Shown here: positions 1-6,110 of the stretch, in pieces
Layout of the letters: the number at the start of each line of letters is the position of its first letter
Numbering within the stretch: the first letter of the stretch is position 1
Source of the DNA: Flavobacteriaceae bacterium UBA6231
Lineage (GTDB): Bacteria; Bacteroidota; Bacteroidia; Flavobacteriales; Flavobacteriaceae
NCBI GenBank assembly: GCA_002441545.1
Contig: DJWL01000113.1
Span: forward strand, 1 to 6,178
Length of the DNA stretch: 6,178 nt
Direction: 5' to 3'
The notes under the pieces: generated by a model
Database searches by the model: none
Told to the model about the DNA's origin: nothing
What the model saw: the letters and a program-made list of their open reading frames with translations, nothing else
Translations under genes and position numbers: made by a program

Positions 1-38
1 TGATTACATAAATCGTGATATGTTACCTTTTATTTTTC
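1..38. other. Left edge without a recognised gene
   Basis: No reading frame or RNA gene is seen here. GATTACATAAATC at 2-14 is an imperfect palindrome and shares ATTACA with the palindrome at 5697-5713. If the element ends near the left inverted repeat, this would be host DNA or the neighbouring cargo region; the sequence does not say which. Confidence 0.25.
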
Positions 39-104
39 AAAATATGGACAATAGAAAAATACCTTATTTACTTGCTTCTTAGAGTTTATCTTTGTCCATA
101 TTTT
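39..104. repeat. 13-bp perfect inverted repeat at left flank, candidate recombinase site
   Basis: AAAATATGGACAA at 39-51 is the exact reverse complement of TTGTCCATATTTT at 92-104, separated by 40 bp. The repeat lies just past the stop of the last operon gene, in the non-coding left flank. A third copy of its core (TTTGTCCATA) occurs at 135-144. Repeated short sites in both orientations next to a tyrosine recombinase operon are typical of arm or core binding sites at an element end; that role is inferred, the repeat itself is directly seen. A transcription terminator is less likely because the loop is long and the stem is AT-rich. Confidence 0.55.
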
Positions 105-123
105 TTCAAAAATAATAGACTAT

Positions 124-516
124 TTATGTTTTAGTTTGTCCATAAATTTCATTGTTTATAGACATGCTATTTTTCTTTTTCAATAGCTTTTCAAGCTCAT
201 TGATTCGCTCAAGGTACATAAGTTCACGATTAATAGCCTTTTCATACATTTCTTTGTAGTTTTCAGCAGAGTTTCTAAGTTTAAATATTTTAGATTCTAA
301 TTTATCATATTCTGCGGTACTTTCTTGTGAAGCATTATTAATAGCTTCAATGAGTTCTACAAAGATTTCTCTACTTTTTTTAATTGAACCTCTTTTTCTT
401 CCTGCTTCTAATGCAACTGAATCATTATTGATTTTTGAGTTTTTAGGTACATTTATTGGATTATTGGATTTTAATCTGTCTAAAGCATCGAAATATTCTT
501 GTAGTGTATCATTCAT
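124..516 (-). CDS. Small basic/coiled-coil accessory protein of recombinase operon (TnpC-like position)
   Basis: A 130-aa cytoplasmic protein, last of four minus-strand genes. Residues 33-49 (SVALEAGRKRGSIKKSR) form a basic, helix-turn-helix-like stretch that could touch DNA. Residues about 62-115 are charged and helical with leucine spacing (KLESKIFKL, ERINELEKLLKKK), suggesting a coiled coil and dimerisation. No catalytic motif, signal peptide or membrane segment is visible. Its size, coiled coil and place after two large recombinases resemble TnpC of Tn554 (about 125 aa), a helper that influences transposition efficiency and orientation; small proteins in other multi-recombinase modules (a VPA1267-like family, recalled from memory) are alternative relatives. 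The start is fixed by a strong AAAGGAG at 525-531, 8 nt upstream, built from the last codons of the preceding gene, which ends only 5 nt before this one starts. A role as DNA-binding helper or regulator of the recombinases is inferred. Confidence 0.85.
   Translation of the reverse strand: MNDTLQEYFDALDRLKSNNPINVPKNSKINNDSVALEAGRKRGSIKKSREIFVELIEAINNASQESTAEYDKLESKIFKLRNSAENYKEMYEKAINRELMYLERINELEKLLKKKNSMSINNEIYGQTKT
135..144 (+). repeat. Third copy of the TTTGTCCATA motif, inside a coding end
   Basis: TTTGTCCATA here repeats 91-100 in direct orientation, 44 bp away, and matches 43-52 in inverted orientation except for the last base. On the minus strand it encodes Tyr-Gly-Gln, residues 125-127 of the small operon protein, six codons before its stop. 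A binding motif embedded in the 3' end of the gene would place the element terminus or its accessory sites directly against the operon. Function is inferred. Confidence 0.4.
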
Positions 517-521
517 AAGTA

Positions 522-2480
522 TTACTCCTTTATGAGTTTTGATTTAAGTTCTTCTAGTTTATTCAAATCTTCTACTTCAGTTCGATATTCGATACTAGAT
601 GGATCAAGAAAAGATATAAATTCTTTTTGTTTTTGAATAACATTATCAACTTTTGATTTTTTCAATACACCTCCGTGGCAGTCAAAGCAGGCAGTAATTG
701 AACGAATAAGCCTACTGTCACATGCTTCTGTTGCTATGCAGCCACCTAGTGCCGTTTCTTTATAAGCTATTTCACCATTTTTAAATTGCTTTAGTGTTTT
801 GTCTCTGTTTTCTAAAAAGTATGTTTTAAATTCATGATTATTTTGTTTAGTGTTGTTTTCTACAAAGTTCCCATGAACACCAAACAATTTCTCATCTGAA
901 AAGATCACATTTTTAATGTATGCAAGAGTATCCAGCTCTGGTTTTAATGTGTCAAGCTCATATGCAATATGGTCTTTTGGAATATCAAACAATTTCCTAG
1001 CATAACTAGCACCATTACCATAATAAAGTGTCATTTCTCTAAATAAATGCTTCATTTGGATTTGAAGTGCTCCAAGTGAAACTAATCCACTTTGTATTGA
1101 ATAAATCGCTAAACTTCTTCTATACTGATGAGTTTTAAATTCCCATGGCAGTTCAATTTCTAAATCTCTAATGTTTTTGTTAAAGTCGATTTCTTCAATT
1201 TCTTGTATATCTTCAATGGTTAATCTCAATAATGAATAATCTAGTGGTAGTTCATCTTTTTTATCAAACTTTCTCTTTGCTCTTATATTTTCATTAGCTC
1301 TAATTTTTCTTTTTTCAACAAAAATATTACCGCTTAAAAATAATGGCAGATCATTAAGATTAAGATTATAGTGTTTTGCTATAACTTGATTTATAGATTT
1401 TAAAATAAATATAATACGCTCTACTTCTTTTGATGTTATCCATTTAGCGTTTTGATTTGTACCAGTAAATTTTGAAGTAGTGCTGATAATTCGACATATT
1501 CCACTGTTTGTTGAAACAGACTCTAAGCAGTTACTTTGTGTGTTTAACATTTCTCCATTTCTCATTCCAGTATATGCATGTAAAAGATGTTTGCAAGTAC
1601 CTTGTATTTTTGTGATGAATCCTTTAAAGTTTATGCGATTCTTCAGGCTATATTTCTTAAATAAATTATTTAATTGATAAAAATTAATAGCTTCTTTCCA
1701 TTGTAATGTTTTGTTACAATCCCATTTGTATTTGTTAATCATTGTCTCGCCTGAAGCAAATCTCTCTGATTCAATGTACATATCTAAGAATTTAATTAAA
1801 TTTGTTAAATTAGTTTCTATTTCCTCTATTTGAATCCATCTTTGCCTGATGCTTTCAGCTAAAATTCTCGATGGTATGATGCTAGTTTGATGGTGTTCAG
1901 CACTAAAATCATTAATTTTTGATTTTAGTAATTCGAAAATATTTTTATTTCGTTGAAAATTTATTTGTGTTGAACGATTGCTTAAGTTATCCAAGAATAC
2001 CAATGTCGAAGATAAGCACTGAACTTTCCCTAGATTAGAGCATTTGTTGTTTATGTAGCTATTGAGTAAGATGTTATTTTCAATTATTTTTGTTATGGTT
2101 GTTTTATTTTCTAATGCAAATTTTGATAAAGGAACCATTACATCATTAAAATAATGACCAAGTGTTTCAACAGAATATTGAGATCCATTTCTTCCGCTAC
2201 CAAAGACAATTAACAAAAACATTAATTTTTTAACATCACTAATATTTGAGGATTCTATTCTATTCTCAAAATCAATTATTCCATGTTGAGATGGGTTACT
2301 AACATAGGTTCTTAGATTCCATACATTGTCTTTATAGGAAGACAAAACTTTACCATCTTTATCTCTTGATATTATAAAGTCTTGTCTTATCTCGTTAATG
2401 TCAAAAGTATCTATTAAAATACTATCTGGAGCAGACAAAGAAGATTCATAATAGTTTTCAAAAAGTTGTATTGCACCCAT
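522..2480 (-). CDS. Large tyrosine recombinase with complete catalytic set and C-terminal Cys cluster
   Basis: A 652-aa tyrosine recombinase that should cut and rejoin DNA through a 3'-phosphotyrosine intermediate. Visible motifs: box I TGMRNGE with Arg307; a probable beta-hairpin lysine at Lys337 (Lys346 is an alternative); HQYR giving His451 and Arg454; MKHLFREMTLYY giving His478 and nucleophile Tyr487, with the His-to-Tyr spacing of 9 seen in active members. Residues 1 to about 290 are a long N-terminal part, presumably core- and arm-binding. Past the active site, Cys581, Cys587, Cys598 and Cys601 (C-x5-C-x10-C-x2-C, with His602) look like a metal-binding tail. The length exceeds phage integrases (300-400 aa) and is close to TnpB of Tn554 (about 630 aa). 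The gene begins 2 nt after the previous stop, with only a distant G-run as a ribosome site, so it probably depends on translational coupling. The exact subfamily is not certain. Confidence 0.9.
   Translation of the reverse strand: MGAIQLFENYYESSLSAPDSILIDTFDINEIRQDFIISRDKDGKVLSSYKDNVWNLRTYVSNPSQHGIIDFENRIESSNISDVKKLMFLLIVFGSGRNGSQYSVETLGHYFNDVMVPLSKFALENKTTITKIIENNILLNSYINNKCSNLGKVQCLSSTLVFLDNLSNRSTQINFQRNKNIFELLKSKINDFSAEHHQTSIIPSRILAESIRQRWIQIEEIETNLTNLIKFLDMYIESERFASGETMINKYKWDCNKTLQWKEAINFYQLNNLFKKYSLKNRINFKGFITKIQGTCKHLLHAYTGMRNGEMLNTQSNCLESVSTNSGICRIISTTSKFTGTNQNAKWITSKEVERIIFILKSINQVIAKHYNLNLNDLPLFLSGNIFVEKRKIRANENIRAKRKFDKKDELPLDYSLLRLTIEDIQEIEEIDFNKNIRDLEIELPWEFKTHQYRRSLAIYSIQSGLVSLGALQIQMKHLFREMTLYYGNGASYARKLFDIPKDHIAYELDTLKPELDTLAYIKNVIFSDEKLFGVHGNFVENNTKQNNHEFKTYFLENRDKTLKQFKNGEIAYKETALGGCIATEACDSRLIRSITACFDCHGGVLKKSKVDNVIQKQKEFISFLDPSSIEYRTEVEDLNKLEELKSKLIKE
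525..531 (-). promoter_or_regulatory. Ribosome binding site of the small accessory gene
   Basis: AAAGGAG on the minus strand, 8 nt before the ATG at 516. It overlaps the final Lys-Glu codons (AAG GAG) and abuts the TAA of the upstream recombinase gene, so ribosomes finishing that gene are delivered straight to this start. It is the strongest Shine-Dalgarno in the operon, which suggests the small protein may be made in excess over the recombinases. Confidence 0.75.
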
Positions 2481-2482
2481 AA

Positions 2483-4339
2483 TTATTTTAAGACCCCCAT
2501 TGATATAAGAGTATTCAGCTTATGTTCCCAATAAGGATGTAAGTTTTCATTTTCAAAAACATCTAATTCATACTCTTTTAATTTGCTATTTTTTAATCTG
2601 CTTGTATTTAATATCTCTTCCTCAATGTTTGATATTCTTTTTAACACAGTGTCATAAATAGATGTAAAATGATTTTCATCCTTAGCAATATACTTACATT
2701 CATTAATAACATATTTTAAACTATATAGTTTTTGAATATCCACTTTATCAATATGAAGTCCATATTGTTTGCAAAATAGACATCCCTCTTTGTAATCGCA
2801 CGCATTTTTAAATAAATCAGGTACATGCTTTTTATCTGGAAGCTCTACTTGTTTGCATCTTCCTATACTTGTTTCTATTTCATTTTCGTTTTTTTCAAAT
2901 ATGGAACTATTTAGATTTTTAAAATATTCGCCAAACTGTTCTTCGCTAGATTCTTGCGACTCTCCAAGATATGAATTTATAATAGTATTTACAGAAGATT
3001 GGGCAAGTTGAGAAGCAGCAATAATACCATCCGTTTTAATGACTTGGTGAGTTTTATTGACTCTAAGTTGTTTTGAATTGATTCTAGGTAAAATTGCATC
3101 AATATTTTTAGTAAAATAAATATTTATAACCGAACTGAAGCTACCTTTTTTTTGATTTGGATTTAATTGTACTTTATTGTCATATCCAGTAAAGAATAAA
3201 TACTCAAACTCTTTTCCATTAAGCAAATAGTCTCTCAATAATAAATACTTTTTAAAATCTTTTAAAAACTTACTTTGAATTTGAAATTCTACAGGCTTAT
3301 TACCTGCTCTGTATTTTATGTTCCTAAATTTGTGTCGTTCTTTTTCTATATTAAAATCGTTGTTCCATTCTAAAGTTGCAGCAGTTGAATCATTCATTCC
3401 TGTGTTTGATAAAAATAGTATATAAAAAGCCCTTAGTGCATTTGAGGCAAGTTTAAATCTTTTATCGGAGTAGTAATTATTGTTTGTATCTAAAAGTTTT
3501 AAGAAGCCTTGTCTAGCCCACCTTCCATCTCGCAAATATGGTAAATTAAATAAATCTTTAATTTCTTGTTCACTTCTAACTGTTCCATTTTCTGGATTAA
3601 AAGCCATGGAAAATTCTTTATCCTTAGTGTAAAAAGTGTAGAGTGATGGTAAACACCATATATCACATGAAGGTAGTTTTAGTTTTAATGGATATGGTTT
3701 ATTTTCAAGTAAAAAATCTGTCACTTGGTGAAAAAAATTATAATAAAAGTTGTAATGATATTTTTGATCTTCAGTAGATGTTTTTTCAACTTTATTTGAT
3801 CTTGAATTTGGAATTATCTTAATACCTGCTGCAATAATATTCTCTTTGTCTTGGTAAATCGTATTTAAAAGTTTATAGGCATAATTGTGTCTTGAATGTG
3901 CTTCACCTTGGGAATATCCACCATCTCTAATTTTGCTTTTTAGAAAAGCAGTATATTGCCAAAAAACATCTCGTGCTGTTTTGATATTGTCATTTAACTC
4001 TAAATTATTACTATCAATATAATCAATAAAATTAAAAACTTTTTGTGTATAAGTAGTTAGTGTTCTATTTGCTTGTCCTTTTTGAGATCTTAAAACCATA
4101 TCATCAATGATAAATTGAACAATTTTTTGTCTCCATTTTATAATATTTTCTTTATTTACTTGAAGTGTATAAGGATTCGGAATAAGTTTTTTTTCTGGAT
4201 AATAAACTTGGCATACAGGTATTCGCTGATCTGTAATAACTCCGAGATTCTCAAATCTCATATCTTCATTTTGTTTATACATATTTACCAATGTTTCAAT
4301 TGTAACAAAAAATATAGGTAGCTTTTCAAGTTTACTCAT
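2483..4339 (-). CDS. Tyrosine-recombinase-like protein with degenerate active site (second gene of the set)
   Basis: A 618-aa protein that looks like a diverged tyrosine recombinase. Residues about 297-325 fit box I, but the expected TG-x-R reads TGMN, leaving Asn316 where the first catalytic Arg belongs. Residues 422-457 fit boxes II and III: SKQLR keeps Arg426 but has Lys423 in place of His, and LAQSSVNTIINSYL has Gln447 in place of His while keeping Tyr457, one residue further away than usual. Lys348 could be the beta-hairpin lysine. Downstream, Cys495, Cys514, Cys520 and Cys523 suggest a metal-binding tail like that of the next gene. Loss of the key residues suggests a structural or targeting subunit in a complex with the two intact recombinases; that is inference. 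It overlaps the upstream recombinase gene by 8 nt and starts 7 nt after a GGAG. It may belong with GmtZ-like or VPA1269-like proteins, recalled from memory and unverified. Confidence 0.85.
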   Translation of the reverse strand: MSKLEKLPIFFVTIETLVNMYKQNEDMRFENLGVITDQRIPVCQVYYPEKKLIPNPYTLQVNKENIIKWRQKIVQFIIDDMVLRSQKGQANRTLTTYTQKVFNFIDYIDSNNLELNDNIKTARDVFWQYTAFLKSKIRDGGYSQGEAHSRHNYAYKLLNTIYQDKENIIAAGIKIIPNSRSNKVEKTSTEDQKYHYNFYYNFFHQVTDFLLENKPYPLKLKLPSCDIWCLPSLYTFYTKDKEFSMAFNPENGTVRSEQEIKDLFNLPYLRDGRWARQGFLKLLDTNNNYYSDKRFKLASNALRAFYILFLSNTGMNDSTAATLEWNNDFNIEKERHKFRNIKYRAGNKPVEFQIQSKFLKDFKKYLLLRDYLLNGKEFEYLFFTGYDNKVQLNPNQKKGSFSSVINIYFTKNIDAILPRINSKQLRVNKTHQVIKTDGIIAASQLAQSSVNTIINSYLGESQESSEEQFGEYFKNLNSSIFEKNENEIETSIGRCKQVELPDKKHVPDLFKNACDYKEGCLFCKQYGLHIDKVDIQKLYSLKYVINECKYIAKDENHFTSIYDTVLKRISNIEEEILNTSRLKNSKLKEYELDVFENENLHPYWEHKLNTLISMGVLK

Positions 4340-5657
4340 TTAACAACTCCATCAGATATGTTTCATAGTTATCTTGAGCTTGTTCTTTTATCTTATGTCT
4401 TTCCCTGAAATTTAGGTATTTTTCTGTTGTAGATAAACTAGAGTGTCCCATTTTTTCTTTTATATGGATTAGAGCATGTGATAGCTTTAACTCTTTTTTG
4501 TCGACTAAAGGTATTAACTTATCTAGTAAATTCATTCCATAGCTTGCTCTAAGATCATGGAATGAGAAATCAAATTGATATTCATCTTTCTTGAGTTGTT
4601 TCTTTAATGATGTAAATACAAATTGTCTTACCGTTGCCCCGTTTGGAACTTCTTTGTATAGGTGTCTATATGGATCATCATGAGCAGCATAGAATGGGTT
4701 GCCTCTATTTGTTAAAAAGATATATTGTTTATTTTGATTTTCAAATATATGAGTAGAATTATCTTCTCTTTTTTTGTATCGTGGGGAGTTCAAATATATT
4801 CTAACTTTTTGATACACCCATGATGGAAAAATAAGTGTATGTATTTTATTAAATTTTGTGTCACAGTCTGTTCCATATCCAACTTTGATTTTAACTTCTG
4901 TTTCCACTTCTTCTTTTAAAGGTTTCTCAAAATGTTTTTTTCTTAAAGTAAATACAGTTTGAATTCTAGCTCCTGTGGTCAAAGCAATTAAAAAACTTAA
5001 AGTCATTTCTGTATTTCTAATTGTTTTTAAAGCTTTCGCAATTGCAATTTGTTGTTCTTTTGATAATGGATGTAATCTTCCACCATCGACAATTGCATCA
5101 TCAAATAGATCAGGATTGGAAGTAGCTACTACTCTGGATACATCTTTTGTATTAACTTGTTTTGATTGCTTGAATCCTTTATTGTCTTGATAGGTTATAG
5201 ATGCAATACCACTTTCCCATAAAGGAAATTTAAACTCAATACCTTCAATATTGATTAGATATTCATAAAACCCAACTACAGCACTCATTCTACGCTTAAT
5301 TGTATTTGGGGAAATCTTTCCATCTCTTAATAGTTGTTGCAAGTAGCTTCTATATAGATATGTTGGTCTTAGAATTTTTCTTGGAGCTGATAAATAATCA
5401 ATATTTTCACTATCACAATACTCTTTAAAGTGCTTTAGATCGGTAGCTATTGAATCTAAAGTTTTTGGTGACGGTTTTTGATAGTTTTTTAGTTTTGAAA
5501 GTAGATACAAACTTCCATGATTCCAAACACTACCATCATCATTTATTAATACTCGAAAGTGGAGAAAATTATCAATGTCGAAATCTTCATTTTCTACAAA
5601 TTGTTCTTTTGATAATGGCGTAAAAATATCTAATTTATTTATAATAACTTTATACAT
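4332..5657 (-). CDS. Tyrosine recombinase/integrase, first gene of the operon
   Basis: A 441-aa site-specific recombinase of the lambda-integrase (tyrosine) family, acting on DNA in the cytoplasm. A helical core-binding (SAM-like) domain spans about residues 60-140 (LDSIATDLKHFKEYC to KRRMSAVVGFYEYL). The catalytic domain is complete: LTTGARIQT gives Arg231, a beta-hairpin Lys268 or Lys271, FHDLR gives His367 and Arg370, and MGHSSLSTTEKY gives His405 and nucleophile Tyr414. All six conserved positions are filled, so it is predicted active. Start choice: the frame is open to a TTG at 5675 (447 aa), but the ATG at 5657 is preferred; neither has a convincing Shine-Dalgarno, and a TATAAT at 5664-5669 lies between them. 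It leads a four-gene operon and occupies the TnpA position of Tn554 or the GmtY position of Gamma-Mobile-Trio elements (comparison from memory). It probably performs integration and excision together with the two following proteins. Confidence 0.93.
   Translation of the reverse strand: MYKVIINKLDIFTPLSKEQFVENEDFDIDNFLHFRVLINDDGSVWNHGSLYLLSKLKNYQKPSPKTLDSIATDLKHFKEYCDSENIDYLSAPRKILRPTYLYRSYLQQLLRDGKISPNTIKRRMSAVVGFYEYLINIEGIEFKFPLWESGIASITYQDNKGFKQSKQVNTKDVSRVVATSNPDLFDDAIVDGGRLHPLSKEQQIAIAKALKTIRNTEMTLSFLIALTTGARIQTVFTLRKKHFEKPLKEEVETEVKIKVGYGTDCDTKFNKIHTLIFPSWVYQKVRIYLNSPRYKKREDNSTHIFENQNKQYIFLTNRGNPFYAAHDDPYRHLYKEVPNGATVRQFVFTSLKKQLKKDEYQFDFSFHDLRASYGMNLLDKLIPLVDKKELKLSHALIHIKEKMGHSSLSTTEKYLNFRERHKIKEQAQDNYETYLMELLNE
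4347..4350 (-). promoter_or_regulatory. Ribosome binding site of the degenerate recombinase gene
   Basis: GGAG on the minus strand, 7 nt before the ATG at 4339 and inside the 3' end of the upstream recombinase gene. The start codon is shared out of frame with the end of that gene (ATGAGTAA, 4339-4332), a classic stop-start coupling arrangement. This supports 4339 as the start. Confidence 0.65.
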
Positions 5658-5663
5658 AAATGA

Positions 5664-5669
5664 ATTATA
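5664..5669 (-). promoter_or_regulatory. Candidate -10 element for the recombinase operon
   Basis: TATAAT on the minus strand, a perfect -10 hexamer 6 nt before the preferred ATG at 5657. Transcription would begin at or next to the ATG, giving a leaderless mRNA, which fits the lack of a ribosome binding site. No good -35 is seen at the right spacing. In DNA this AT-rich a TATAAT can occur by chance, so the call is tentative. Confidence 0.35.
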
Positions 5670-5696
5670 TAACAATTCTTAATTTCATATTATTTT

Positions 5697-5713
5697 TATT
5701 ACAATTTGTAATA
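5697..5713. promoter_or_regulatory. 17-bp perfect palindrome, candidate operator or recombinase core site
   Basis: TATTACAA-T-TTGTAATA has perfect 8-bp arms around a single central base. It lies 40-56 bp upstream of the recombinase ATG, just beyond the expected RNA polymerase footprint of the candidate promoter. This is a natural place for a dimeric regulator, perhaps the small basic protein encoded at the end of the same operon, or for a recombinase. The symmetry is directly seen; the role is inferred. Confidence 0.45.
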
Positions 5714-5834
5714 CTTTTTTTCCCAAGAATGCCATTATAGCCTATTTTTGGGGGTTTTTAAAAAGAATTTATTAATTTCTTTTGAAAAAGTTAAAAAAAA
5801 AGGGGAACAAAGAAAAATGTAAGTTAAAACTATT
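5714..5834. other. Non-coding spacer made of homopolymer blocks
   Basis: No gene is seen here. The stretch holds T7-CCC at 5715-5724, a T5-G5-T5-A5 block at 5745-5764 and A9-G4 at 5793-5805, plus a short palindrome ATAG-C-CTAT at 5737-5745. It separates the leftward recombinase operon from the rightward small ORF, so it should contain divergent control signals, but no second clear promoter can be named. Composition is more extreme than in the neighbouring genes. Confidence 0.4.
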
Positions 5835-5878
5835 TTGTATCAAAATAAGGTTTGGTTCAAAATGGGAACAAAAAAAAT
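5803..5878 (+). repeat. Direct repeat pair GGGAACAAA-(A/G)-A-rich-T
   Basis: GGGAACAAAGAAAAAT at 5803-5818 recurs with one substitution and one base missing at 5864-5878, a period of 61 bp. The second copy overlaps the first codons of the small ORF. On the minus strand the motif reads TTTGTTCCC, which resembles the left-flank TTTGTCC motif, so the pair may be binding sites near the other side of the recombinase module. The A-rich half is weak evidence; the GGGAACAAA core is exact. Confidence 0.3.
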
Positions 5879-6065
5879 AGAATACTGGTATAAAAGAATT
5901 CCAGAGGCATATCAAAAACAATTAGGCGGATTAGCAAAATTCAAAATTAGCTTGAGTAGAATTAAAAAAAGAACAAATAGGGAAAAAGAATTAGTTAAGA
6001 GTATGTTAAATTTAAAAGTATCAAATATATTTAATAACTCAACTTTCGCACATAGTAAATCATAA
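5862..6065 (+). CDS. Small basic hypothetical protein
   Basis: A possible 67-aa Lys/Arg-rich protein with aromatic residues near its start (KKIEYWYKRIPEAYQKQLGG) and a basic middle (SRIKKRTNREKELVKS). No family is recognised; there is no signal peptide or membrane segment. The amino-acid mix looks like a real soluble protein rather than random translation, and the reading frame is the longest in the gap between the operon and the next gene. The ATG at 5862 is chosen; an AAGG at 5847-5850 is 11 nt upstream, rather far. A TTG at 5835 would add 9 residues but has no ribosome site. It runs opposite to the recombinase operon and in the same direction as the gene at 6156. It could be a small DNA-binding protein such as an excision or control factor, or a decayed fragment of a larger gene; neither is supported by a specific motif. 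Confidence 0.45.
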   Translation: MGTKKIEYWYKRIPEAYQKQLGGLAKFKISLSRIKKRTNREKELVKSMLNLKVSNIFNNSTFAHSKS

Positions 6066-6110
6066 ATTTCTATATAAAAGCTTCATTAAGTTCCATAAAT
6101 AGGCACTTTT

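Noticed and set aside
39..104. Rho-independent terminator for the recombinase operon
   Set aside because: The stem is 13 bp but AT-rich, and the loop would be 40 nt. The repeat core also recurs a third time, which fits protein binding better than termination. A terminator role cannot be fully excluded.
350..5190. Rightward open frames of about 60-70 codons at 350-535, 1480-1677, 4115-4321 and 4975-5190
   Set aside because: Each lies antisense inside, or nearly inside, a well-supported recombinase-operon gene, has low-complexity or hydrophobic composition typical of shadow frames, and shows no start signals.
522..5657. Assignment as a RIT (recombinase-in-trio) element
   Set aside because: RIT elements have three standard-sized, catalytically intact recombinases. 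Here two proteins exceed 600 aa, one lacks catalytic residues, and a coiled-coil gene is attached, which is closer to Tn554-like or Gmt-like modules.
5817..5822. Start-stop element (ATG TAA) after AGGGG at 5801-5805
   Set aside because: An ATG followed at once by TAA with a G-rich stretch 11 nt upstream could stall ribosomes, but there is no evidence the region is transcribed and the match is easily accidental.
141..6070. Shared CATAAATTTC at 141-150 and 6061-6070 as attL/attR direct repeats
   Set aside because: A 10-bp AT-rich match over a 6-kb AT-rich window is expected by chance, and there is no target gene such as a tRNA at either copy.
6070..6096. Minus-strand mini-frame MELNEAFI mirroring the start of the gene at 6156
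   Set aside because: Only eight codons and no ribosome site. It is better explained as a consequence of the inverted repeat than as a gene.
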